Assembly (NCBI GenBank): GCA_004297075.1 | Contig: SCVK01000139.1 | Coordinates: 1 to 33,986 of the forward strand | Direction of reading: 5' to 3' | DNA length: 33,986 nt | Source: Chitinophagaceae bacterium | GTDB taxonomy: Bacteria > Bacteroidota > Bacteroidia > Chitinophagales > Chitinophagaceae | Shown: positions 17,194-24,900 of the stretch, one piece after another | Layout: every line of letters begins with the position of its first letter | Numbering within the stretch: position 1 is the stretch's first letter | Notes under the pieces: generated by a model | Database searches by the model: none | What the model was told of the DNA's origin: nothing | Seen by the model: the letters and a program-made list of their open reading frames with translations, nothing else | Translations under genes and position numbers: made by a program

Positions 17194-17972
17194 TACATAA
17201 CATACTGAAAGATAAGCCCACCAAACTCTTCCTCGGTATCACCGCTTTTTTTGTGGCCAATGCACTGATTGCCGAGTGTATTGGTGGCAAGATCTTTTCG
17301 CTCGAGAAACTATTTGGCATGGATCCCTCCAATTTCACCATTTTTGGTCAGTCGGGGCTCGCTTTCAATCTTACCTGCGGCGTATTGTTATGGCCACTCG
17401 AGTTTGTGATCACCGATATCGTGAACGAATACTACGGTCCCAGGGCCGTTCGGCGCATCAGTTATACGGCAGTGGTACTGATCGCTTATGCCTTTATCAT
17501 GTTTTACCTCGCCATGAATATCCCACCCGCTGATTTCTGGATTACCTCCCGGCAGGAGAATGGGATCCCTAATATGCAGAATGCTTTTGGGGGTATTTTC
17601 GGACAGGGTATGTGGATCATTCTTGGCAGTATGACCGCTTTCCTGGTAAGCCAGATCGTAGATGTGACCGTATTTCACCGCATCAAAAAAGCAACCGGCG
17701 AAAAATGGATCTGGCTTCGTGCCACAGGTTCTACACTGATCTCGCAACTGGTTGACAGTTTCGTTGTTTTATTTATCGCCTTCAAAATTGGTAACGGCTG
17801 GAGCTGGCAACTGGTGCTGGCCATCTGTCTCGTAAACTATCTCTATAAATTTACCATGGCCATCATCCTAACACCTTTGATTTATCTGATCGAGGGACAG
17901 ATAGACAAATACCTCGGTAAAGAAACCGCACACAATATGAAACAGGCGGCGATGGGGAAGGGGAGTGAGTGA
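17190..17972 (+). CDS. yhhQ: Queuosine precursor transporter (YhhQ/Vut_1 family)
   Basis: This integral membrane protein of 260 residues belongs to the DUF165/Vut_1 family, whose E. coli member YhhQ imports the queuosine precursors preQ0/preQ1. Family landmarks are NALIAECIGGKIF near the N-terminus, the central WPLEFVITDIVNEYYGPRAVR and WLRATGSTLISQLVDSFVV, with six or so hydrophobic segments. A start at 17124 in the same frame would add 22 residues that are only a shifted reading of the upstream gene, so the ATG at 17190, in an ATGA overlap with the 95-residue gene, is preferred. The stop codon lies inside a low-complexity TGAGTGAA repeat, so the last Ser-Glu residues come from the repeat. 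Confidence 0.88.
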   Translation: MIHNILKDKPTKLFLGITAFFVANALIAECIGGKIFSLEKLFGMDPSNFTIFGQSGLAFNLTCGVLLWPLEFVITDIVNEYYGPRAVRRISYTAVVLIAYAFIMFYLAMNIPPADFWITSRQENGIPNMQNAFGGIFGQGMWIILGSMTAFLVSQIVDVTVFHRIKKATGEKWIWLRATGSTLISQLVDSFVVLFIAFKIGNGWSWQLVLAICLVNYLYKFTMAIILTPLIYLIEGQIDKYLGKETAHNMKQAAMGKGSE

Positions 17973-18033
17973 ATGAGTGGATGAGTGAATGAATGAATGA
18001 TAGAATGATAGGATGATAGAATGATAGAATGGA
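17964..18033. repeat. TGAGTGAA and ATGATAGA low-complexity repeat tract
   Basis: Degenerate GAGTGAA/GAGTGGA/GAATGA units merge into an 8-nt ATGATAGA-like array (about 17995-18032). Positions 17966-17988 are identical (23 nt) to 2909-2931. The tract begins inside the transporter gene and provides its TGA stop (17970-17972). Confidence 0.75.
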
Positions 18034-18068
18034 ATAGGGGGGATTAATGGTGGAGGGGATCTTCCTGA

Positions 18069-18103
18069 AATTACTAATTGCTAATTATTAATTCCTAATT
18101 ATA
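18069..18103. repeat. AT-rich TAATTAG/TAATTAA repeat at the NUDIX stop codon
   Basis: On the minus strand this tract reads as TAATTAG, GAATTAA, TAATTAG, CAATTAG, TAATT heptamers. It starts with the NUDIX stop codon itself (TAA, 18101-18099). It is a diverged copy of the repeat at 6332-6371. With the neighbouring TGAGTGAA tract it fills nearly all of this convergent intergenic space. Confidence 0.7.
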
Positions 18104-18587
18104 AGGATGAATGCTGCCTGCTGATCAATCCTGGGCTTTCTTTCAATAATTTAATGACTACTTTATCAATTGGCAGTGTAACGGCGTCTGCGGTTAACGC
18201 GTCCCATTCTATCCAGCGGAATACTTCGCTTTCGCCGTTGGGGTCGGCGGTTTGTTCGGGGGTGAACTGGAAAGGGATGGTTTGTGTAGGAATGTTGATA
18301 TGGTGTTCTGCCTTTACCTTGTAATAGATAGATATGATCTGGTCTTTGTTATTGAATGCGGAGATCTGAAAAAAATCGGTGGTATAGATATGGTCCAGCA
18401 CTTCCACCTCAATGCCGGTCTCTTCCATGAATTCACGCTTCAGGCATTCACGGGTGCCTTCGCCGATTTCGAGTCCACCGCCGGGTAGTTTGGTGATGTA
18501 CATGCCACGGATGAATTCATCGCTTACGAGTAAACGTTTGTTGTTATCAAACAGCAGGCCATACACACGAACGTTGAAGAGTGCCAT
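18099..18587 (-). CDS. NUDIX hydrolase
   Basis: This 162-residue cytoplasmic protein carries a perfect Nudix box, G-x5-E-x7-REUxEExGU, spanning GGLEIGEGTRECLKREFMEE and the following TGI. Nudix enzymes hydrolyse nucleoside diphosphates linked to another moiety, using Mg2+ bound by the box glutamates. The substrate here cannot be told from sequence; possibilities include damaged nucleotides and ADP-sugars. The gene begins at the base next to the CorA stop, so the two form one transcription unit. The stop codon is the first triplet of an AT-rich repeat. Confidence 0.92.
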   Translation of the reverse strand: MALFNVRVYGLLFDNNKRLLVSDEFIRGMYITKLPGGGLEIGEGTRECLKREFMEETGIEVEVLDHIYTTDFFQISAFNNKDQIISIYYKVKAEHHINIPTQTIPFQFTPEQTADPNGESEVFRWIEWDALTADAVTLPIDKVVIKLLKESPGLISRQHSSL

Positions 18588-19526
18588 TTAAAACCATTTT
18601 TTCTTCATGAAATACCAGCTGATCACCAGCGAAACAATCAGTGAAATACTTACGGGAATGTAAAAAGCATGATTGGAGTGTTGGTAGGGGATATCTACGT
18701 TCATGCCATAAATACTGGTAACAAGGATGGGTAAAGAAAGGATGATGGTGATCGATGTCAGCCGTTTCATTACACTGTTCAGGTTATTGCTGATGATGCT
18801 GGCAAATGCATCCATAGTGCTGCTGAGGATATTGGTATAGATATTCGCCATCTCCAGGGCCTGGCTCGTATCAACGATCAGATCCTGCAGAAATTCCCTT
18901 TCTTCCTCATTCAATCCCAGAAAATTGGTTCGCTCCAGTTTCATCATCAGCATTTCATTGCTGCGTAAGGCGGTTACAAAATAGACAAGACTTTTCTGGA
19001 TCCGCATCAGGTTCAGTAAATCCTCGTTGCTGTTACTATGGTATAAACTGCTTTCGTACTGGTTACGGCGGTGATTGATCTCTTTCAGAAACTCCATGAA
19101 ATTCTGCACCACTTTCTCAAATACTTTCAGAATCATCATGTTCTTCTTGTCGGGATGCCTTTTCTGAAAAGAATTCAGGAATTTCTTGATAGCACCGTTA
19201 TCGAAGGAGTTCACGGTAACGATCTGGGTGTGGGTTAAGATGATACAGATCGGGATGGTGATATAAAAAGCGTCACTGTCGTTAAACGAGTTGTTCTCAG
19301 TGGGTGTTTTGATAACCACGAAACGGACATTATCTTCCATTTCATAACGTGGTCTTTCATCAATATCCAGTGAATCGCGCAGGAACTCGATGGGGATCTC
19401 CAGGTCTTCGCTCAGTTCAATGAATTCTTCTTCTTTGAAAGGAGGAACCAGGTTTACCCACACACCCATATCCGGTTTGTCGATCTCGAGGGTCTGGCCA
19501 TTGATATTTTTAAAGTACTGGATCAT
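18588..19526 (-). CDS. corA: CorA-family divalent cation transporter
   Basis: This 312-residue protein matches the CorA Mg2+ (or Co2+/Ni2+) channel family. It has a large N-terminal cytoplasmic domain with long charged helices, then the signature GMNVDIPYQ (Y-GMN motif) after the first C-terminal membrane helix (TSITIILSLPILVTSIYGMN), a second helix (AFYIPVSISLIVSLVISWYF) and the basic tail MKKKWF. Family members form pentamers that open at low cytosolic Mg2+. The pore-loop sequence after GMN departs from the usual MPE(L) pattern (DIPYQHSNH), so ion preference may differ. It lies between dapF and NUDIX on the same strand. Confidence 0.93.
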   Translation of the reverse strand: MIQYFKNINGQTLEIDKPDMGVWVNLVPPFKEEEFIELSEDLEIPIEFLRDSLDIDERPRYEMEDNVRFVVIKTPTENNSFNDSDAFYITIPICIILTHTQIVTVNSFDNGAIKKFLNSFQKRHPDKKNMMILKVFEKVVQNFMEFLKEINHRRNQYESSLYHSNSNEDLLNLMRIQKSLVYFVTALRSNEMLMMKLERTNFLGLNEEEREFLQDLIVDTSQALEMANIYTNILSSTMDAFASIISNNLNSVMKRLTSITIILSLPILVTSIYGMNVDIPYQHSNHAFYIPVSISLIVSLVISWYFMKKKWF

Positions 19527-19548
19527 GGGACAACTGCGTTTGGGACTG

Positions 19549-19556
19549 CAAAGATG
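19549..19556 (-). promoter_or_regulatory. Possible -7 promoter element for corA
   Basis: The minus strand reads CATCTTTG, one mismatch from the Bacteroidota -7 consensus TAnnTTTG, about 20 nt before the corA start. I see no clear -33 TTTG. If real, corA and NUDIX can be transcribed separately from dapF. Confidence 0.3.
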
Positions 19557-19589
19557 GGGTATATCCGGTTAACGTCACTGCTTTCTGTA

Positions 19590-20372
19590 TTAAGAATCTA
19601 AGGTGATTTCGCCTTTGAATACAAAAACGGCCGGACCGCATAACCAGATATTACGGAAACTGTCTTCTCCTGTTTTTTCAAATTCCACCGCCAGGTGTCC
19701 ACCTTTGGTCTGTACTTCTATCCGGTTAAATCCATTTTCATTATGTGCAAATACGAGCGCGGAAGCGGTAACACCGGTTCCGCAACTGAAAGTTTCATCT
19801 TCTACACCCCGTTCGTAGGTTCTGACCACGATTTTTTTCTCATCACTCTCCACAAAATTCACATTGATACCTTTCTCTGTAAACTCTTTGCTGTAACGGA
19901 TACTTCGTCCTTCTGCAAATACATCAGTATTCATTACATCGGCACATTGTTTCACATAATGTGGTGAGCCGGTATCGAGGACAAAATCACCGTGATGATC
20001 GGTGATGCCATCCACATCTTTCATTTTCAGATTGATCCAGCCGTTTTCGGCCAGTGTGGCTTCATGGTCTCCATCTACTGCTGTAAATAAGAAACTGGTT
20101 TTATGTATCCCCCTATCAAAGGCAAATCTTGTCAGACAACGACCACCATTACCACACATACTTCCTTCGCGGCCATCCGCATTATAATAAACCATTGCAA
20201 AATCATAGCCCGCTTTCGATTCCAACAGCATCAGTCCGTCAGCGCCAATCCCAAAACGTCTGTTACAGATATGTGCAATCTGTTCGGTATTCAATGAAAG
20301 GGTTCCCTCACGGTTATCAATGATCACAAAATCATTGCCGGTACCCTGGTATTTGTAAAAGTTCAACGTCAT
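19590..20372 (-). CDS. dapF: Diaminopimelate epimerase
   Basis: This enzyme of 260 residues converts LL- to meso-diaminopimelate for lysine and peptidoglycan synthesis without a cofactor, using two cysteines. Both are present in their hallmark settings: NADGREGSMCGNGGRCL with Cys73 and DETFSCGTGVTASAL with Cys197. The N-terminal YKYQGTGNDFVIIDN and RRFGIGADGLMLLE motifs are also typical. The start at 20372 gives the family-standard N-terminus. Length is slightly below the usual 270-280. It lies 86 bp after the nucleoside phosphorylase gene on the same strand. Confidence 0.97.
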   Translation of the reverse strand: MTLNFYKYQGTGNDFVIIDNREGTLSLNTEQIAHICNRRFGIGADGLMLLESKAGYDFAMVYYNADGREGSMCGNGGRCLTRFAFDRGIHKTSFLFTAVDGDHEATLAENGWINLKMKDVDGITDHHGDFVLDTGSPHYVKQCADVMNTDVFAEGRSIRYSKEFTEKGINVNFVESDEKKIVVRTYERGVEDETFSCGTGVTASALVFAHNENGFNRIEVQTKGGHLAVEFEKTGEDSFRNIWLCGPAVFVFKGEITLDS

Positions 20373-20458
20373 GTAGTAAATGTTTGTTGTTTACTGGTGT
20401 AGTCTTTTGCTGGTGCTATCATATCATCATTCCCTCAAACCAATACATGAGTAAAGCA

Positions 20459-21331
20459 TCAAATCCCCGCTACAATCTCCAAGGTCTTCTGTATCAGGTT
20501 TTCAACCGCAGCACCGCCATCTTTGCTGAAAGTTTTCTCTACTCTGTTGGCAACAATGGCACTCAGGCTCAGGCATTGGTGTCCCAGTAGTTTGCCCAAT
20601 CCATAAATGGCACTGGTTTCCATTTCAAAATTAGTGATCCGGTGATTGCCGAAGCGGAAAGAAGTTAACTGGTCTATCAGTTCAGGGTTGGTTAAACCAA
20701 GGCGGAGAACACGTCCCTGCGGACCGTAGAATCCCGGGCAGGTAACTGTTATGCCATGATGGAATCCCTCTACAAAATGTTTCTGCACACCCGCACCTGC
20801 CGAGGCAATATATGGTGTGGTGATATTCTCCATGTGTGTGTGGACGCCGAAAGCCTGCAGGATCTGTTTTTCTTCCTCATGGTTATCGCGGCGGTAAAAG
20901 TTCAGCAGATTATCAATACCTAATCCATGGCTACTGGCAACAAAACTATCTACCGGGATATCTGCCTGGAGGGCGCCGGATGTTCCTACCCGTATAATCG
21001 TAAGGGAGGAGAGGGCAGGTTTAATGGTTCTGCTGGCAAAGTCAATATTGGCCAGGGCATCCAGCTCATTGAAAACGATATCAATATTATCCGGCCCGAT
21101 ACCGGTGGATACTACCGATAGCCTTTTTTTACCGAGATACCCCGTATGGGTGATGAATTCCCGATGTTGGCTTTGGTGCTCTATCGAGTCGAAATGCTTG
21201 CTCACTTCAGCTACCCGGTCAGGATCTCCCACAGTTAAGATGGTAGGGGCCAGTTCTTCGGGTCTTAGATCCAGGTGATAAACAGCTCCGCGGTTATTGA
21301 TTATGAGTTCACTTTCAGCAATTCGGTTCAT
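20459..21331 (-). CDS. Uridine phosphorylase-like nucleoside phosphorylase
   Basis: This 290-residue protein belongs to the PNP/UDP phosphorylase superfamily, which splits nucleosides with phosphate to a base and ribose-1-phosphate. Key motifs are ILTVGDPDRVAEV (31-43, phosphate loop), LSVVSTGIGPDNIDIV (71-86), TIIRVGTSGALQ (111-122) and FEMETSAIYGLG, the nucleoside-binding MExxA-type segment. The overall pattern is nearer to uridine phosphorylase than to 5'-methylthioadenosine nucleosidase, but pyrimidine specificity is inference. It is divergent from the tRNA-Cys gene. Confidence 0.88.
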   Translation of the reverse strand: MNRIAESELIINNRGAVYHLDLRPEELAPTILTVGDPDRVAEVSKHFDSIEHQSQHREFITHTGYLGKKRLSVVSTGIGPDNIDIVFNELDALANIDFASRTIKPALSSLTIIRVGTSGALQADIPVDSFVASSHGLGIDNLLNFYRRDNHEEEKQILQAFGVHTHMENITTPYIASAGAGVQKHFVEGFHHGITVTCPGFYGPQGRVLRLGLTNPELIDQLTSFRFGNHRITNFEMETSAIYGLGKLLGHQCLSLSAIVANRVEKTFSKDGGAAVENLIQKTLEIVAGI

Positions 21332-21373
21332 ATATCATATTATTAGCAGCCAAATTTCGGCTTTTCAGATTTA

Positions 21374-21387
21374 GAATTTTAAAATTC
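21374..21387. repeat. Perfect 14-bp AT palindrome between phosphorylase and tRNA-Cys
   Basis: GAATTTTAAAATTC is a perfect palindrome in the 149-bp divergent space. It lies about 13 nt before TATTTTCG (21400-21407), a one-mismatch -7 box that might serve the tRNA. It could be an operator, or just a chance feature of AT-rich DNA. Confidence 0.3.
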
Positions 21388-21443
21388 CTTTGATTGCTTT
21401 ATTTTCGCAGCGCTGTTTTACAGAAAGGATGGCAAAATGGTAG

Positions 21444-21465
21444 TTTGTAGTTATTTTACTACAAA
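21444..21465 (+). other. Hairpin in the leader of tRNA-Cys
   Basis: TTTGTAGT and ACTACAAA form a perfect 8-bp stem with a 6-nt loop, ending 15 nt before the tRNA 5' end. It may shape the precursor for RNase P cleavage or be neutral. Confidence 0.4.
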
Positions 21466-21480
21466 ACAACGACAAAAAAA

Positions 21481-21551
21481 GGTCCTGTGGCCGAGTGGCT
21501 AGGCAGAGCTCTGCAAAAGCTTCCACAGCGGTTCGAATCCGCTCGGGACCT
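21481..21551 (+). tRNA. tRNA-Cys (GCA)
   Basis: A complete cloverleaf folds by hand. The acceptor stem GGTCCTG/CGGGACC has one T-G pair, and the D-stem is GCC/GGC. The 5-bp anticodon stem GAGCT/AGCTT holds the loop CT-GCA-AA (anticodon at 21513-21515), the variable loop has 4 nt, and the T-stem AGCGG/CCGCT holds loop TTCGAAT. The discriminator base is T (U73), a known cysteine identity element. The CCA end is not encoded. It is followed 4 nt later by a long perfect terminator palindrome. Confidence 0.95.
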
Positions 21552-21555
21552 CTGA

Positions 21556-21602
21556 ATTATCAAACAAAAAACCCGCTTTTAGCGGGTTTTTTGTTTGATA
21601 AT
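21556..21602 (+). terminator. Perfect 21-bp terminator palindrome after tRNA-Cys
   Basis: Arms 21556-21576 and 21582-21602 are exact reverse complements with a 5-nt loop (TTTTA). The core is ACCCGC-loop-GCGGGT, flanked by an A6 run on the left and a T6 run on the right, so it works as an intrinsic terminator on either strand. Confidence 0.92.
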
Positions 21603-21745
21603 CAATTATATACGTATTATGTAAGGACTAAACCGGACGGTAGTTTCTTTTTTTCCCTGGCGAAGGTCGCCAATAGGGTTCCCGACACTGTGGAAATCTT
21701 TTTTTACTTTTTTTTATAATTATGACGAAAAATAGAGTTTTTATT

Positions 21746-21753
21746 TATATTTG
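21746..21753 (+). promoter_or_regulatory. -7 promoter element of the adhesin gene
   Basis: TATATTTG matches the Bacteroidota primary-sigma -7 consensus TAnnTTTG fully. A matching -33 TTTG is not evident at the expected distance. Transcription would start near 21760, leaving a leader of about 200 nt before the ATG at 21966. Confidence 0.45.
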
Positions 21754-21756
21754 TAG

Positions 21757-21799
21757 TGTAATCTTTACAGAAAATACGTTGTTTTCCTCGAAGATTACA
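21757..21799 (+). promoter_or_regulatory. Stem-loop at the 5' end of the adhesin leader
   Basis: TGTAATCTT (21757-21765) and AAGATTACA (21791-21799) are perfect reverse complements 25 nt apart, next to the predicted transcription start. They may protect the mRNA 5' end or bind a regulator. Confidence 0.4.
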
Positions 21800-21965
21800 A
21801 CAGAAAGCACAGATTCTGAAAGTTCTGGGCCCCGAAATCCAATCCTGACTAACCAGTCCTGAAAGCTGAGATCCTTTGCTGGTACAGGTTTCATGGAATT
21901 TAGAATCCAATCCGGTATTAACCAACACCGGTGTTCTATTAACAGGATACGATATACAAAGACTT

Positions 21966-24900
21966 ATGGGCCAGAAATTCTACAACAGGATTAACTTACG
22001 TTTCAAAACAGTTTCAAAAGCATTGCTGCTTGGCTTTGCTTGTTTTGCATTTACGGCCGGTACTGCTTTTGCACAGCCTGCTTCAGGTTTGCATTTTGAC
22101 GGCGTTAATGACAATATTGCCATACCTGTTCAACCTGCACTGAATATCAGCTCTGCCATTACCATCGAAACCTGGATTAAGCCTACCAAGGCGTCCGGCG
22201 TACAGGATATCATCAGTAAAGCCCGTTCCGGCGCTGATAACGGATATATATTAAGAACACTTTCCGGATGGTCTACCATTGATTTCTGGCTCTACATGAA
22301 CTCTTTTGGCTGGAGAAGACTTTCCGTACCCTTCGGTAGCAGTAAACTGGGGCAATGGCATCACATTGCAGCTACTTATGATGGTAAAATAATGCGCGTA
22401 TTCATTGATGGTGTACAAGCTGGTCAATTAATTTTTTCCGGATCTATCATTACCAATAATAATCCGCTGACCATTGGTTCTCAGACCGGGTATAACACCT
22501 ATTTTGGTGGAGCGCTTGATGAAACCCGTATCTGGAACAGGGCATTATCACAGTGTGAGATTGCACAGCATATGAACTGCGAACTTACAGGTGCTGAAGA
22601 TGGTCTTGCCGCATATTACAAGTATAACCAGGGGACTGCAGATATATCCAACCTTACCGAAACTCAATTAGTGGATGCCGGCCCGAATGGTGTTACTGGT
22701 ACATTAAATAATTTCGGTCTGCTCTCTACTACTTCCAACTGGACATCCGGTGTGGTAACACCCGGCGTTTCCTGCGATCCGTTTACCGCTCCGCTGGCTT
22801 CGGCTACAGCTGAACAAGCTGCTGTAGCGGTAGGGGGTACGATCAGGTTGTTTGCCACAGGTATCGGCACTTTTTCATGGGTTGGACCCAACGGGTTTAC
22901 TTCTACCGCCCAAAATCCAGTAATCGAAGGTGTTGGTACAAATGCATCTGGTACATATACAGTTACAGTAGATAATAATGGTTGTGCTGTGTCTGTAAGC
23001 ACAAATGTTATTGTTGCACCCGCAGCCAGCGGATTGGACATGGATGGGTTCAATGATAATATTTCAATACCTGCTAATCCAGTTTTAAACAGTCCTACTT
23101 TTACTGTAGAATCATGGATATATCCAACCGGAGGTACCATTACTGTACAACACGTGTTGTCTAAATCCAGTGGGTTTGGTACCACGGGTTATAAATTCCC
23201 TAAGACCAATGACCGCTGGAGCAGCTTTTCTTTTGATCTTTCTGTGGATGGTGAATGGCAAACTGTTACAGCCCAATTCCCGCAAAGTGCGCTGAACCAG
23301 TGGAATCATCTTTCTGCAACCTATGATGGCTATTTCATGCGGATTTACCTTAACGGACAGTTAGTAGGTACCAAAGAAATTACCGGAACTTATACGGGCA
23401 ATGAAGAAGGACTCACTATTGGCAATCAACCAGGCAGGGCAGAGTCGTTCAAAGGGGTGATTGATGAAATAAGAGTATGGAACAGGGCTTTGTCTCAGTG
23501 TGAGATCATTAATAATATGCAGTCTTGCGAACTGAGTGGGGATTACAACGAAAATTATAATGGATTATCATCCCAACTGGGATTAAGTGCGTACTACCGT
23601 TTTAATCAGGGTTTAGTAAACCAGAATAATACAGCTCATAATGTACTGGTTGATTCCAGTGGAAACGGTAATCATGGAACATTGAATAATTTCGACCTTA
23701 CAGGAACCAGTTCAACCTGGGTACAAGGTAAAGTATATGGGGTCTGCGATTACTTCGTTCCTCCGGGATTAACAGCTTCTGCCAATGGTTCCATTTTCCA
23801 GATCGGAAGTGTGGTGAACCTGTTCGCCGTAAATGGTAATGGTACCGATACATGGGAAGGACCGAATGGATATACGGCTCCCGGTTCTAATCAGGTCATC
23901 AATGATGCGCAGCTTAACCAGTCAGGAACCTATACTGTAATTAACTCTTATGTTAATTGCGTAGTTACTGCCAGTACCAGGATCAAAGTATCCGATCTGC
24001 CCCAGATCATTGCTGATGGCCCTACTGAAATATGTCCAAATGGTTCCGTGAACCTGTCTTCTGCTACTGCTGGTGCTGTTTACCAATGGTACAAAAATGA
24101 TGTTCTGATCGCAGACGCTACAGAACAGTCTTATACAGCCAACCAAACAGGTAACTATACGGTTAAAGTAACCAGCGGATCGGAAGTGATTGTCTCAGCT
24201 CCGCTTACGGTTACAGTAGTTCCTGACCTGACAGCACCTGTTCCTGCCATCGGAACATTGCCTGTATTAAATCTGGTAGCCCCTGCCACCGTTACCACCA
24301 TTCCAACAGCAAATGATAATTGCCGTGGCATTATCAATGGTACGCCGGATATGCCATTAACTTTCAACAAACCGGGTACTTACCAGATTACCTGGAGCTA
24401 TAATGACCTGAACGGAAATACAACTACCCAGACACAACAGGTGGTAGTGGCAGATATTGTTGCTCCTGTAATTACTGCTCCTGCAGCGATCACATTAAAC
24501 GGAGACGTTACCAGCTGTGGTGCAATTGCCAATTTTACGGCTACTGCTACAGACGATTCTGATGGTCCGGTGACCATTACTTACAGTCAAGCTCCCGGTT
24601 CTGTATTCCCGATCGGAGAGACAGTGGTTACCATTACAGCTGCTGATATCAGCAATAATACCAGTACGGCTACTTTTACGGTGAATGTGTTGCCAACAAC
24701 GGTTGCTGCCATTACCGGAAATAACAGTATCTGTTCCGGATCTACTACGGTATTTGCAACTAGCAGCACCGGTGGAAACTGGAGTACAGATAACGCACAG
24801 GTTGCTACTGTTGATGCAGCCGGTTTAGTTACCGGAATAGCTGCCGGATCAGCTACCATCACTTATACCAATGCCTGTGGAGCAACAGCGAGCAGGGTTA

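Larger units (their letters stand above)
21552..21965. other. Long intergenic region between tRNA-Cys and the adhesin gene
   Basis: This 414-bp stretch holds no convincing gene. It contains the tRNA terminator (21556-21602), a small hairpin TGGCGA/TCGCCA (21658-21672), two T-runs (around 21690-21715), a promoter-like TATATTTG (21746-21753), a 9-bp inverted repeat (21757-21799) and a 12-bp palindrome AACACCGGTGTT (21924-21935). The part after about 21760 is probably the untranslated leader of the adhesin mRNA, about 200 nt. Confidence 0.6.

Noticed and set aside
21481-21602. tRNA with a neighbouring palindrome as a possible integration site
   Set aside because: No integrase, no duplicated tRNA 3' end and no foreign-looking block in the window.
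21495-21719. 74-codon open frame overlapping tRNA-Cys and its terminator
   Set aside because: It begins inside the tRNA and reads through a perfect terminator; no protein-like pattern.
21876-21965. ATG at 21876 as the adhesin start
   Set aside because: It would place 30 polar residues before an otherwise normal signal peptide; the ATG at 21966 fits export.
22664-23185. 173-codon antisense open frame inside the adhesin gene
   Set aside because: Val/Pro/Thr-rich shadow of Thr/Asn/Gly-rich coding sequence; no independent start signals or domain.
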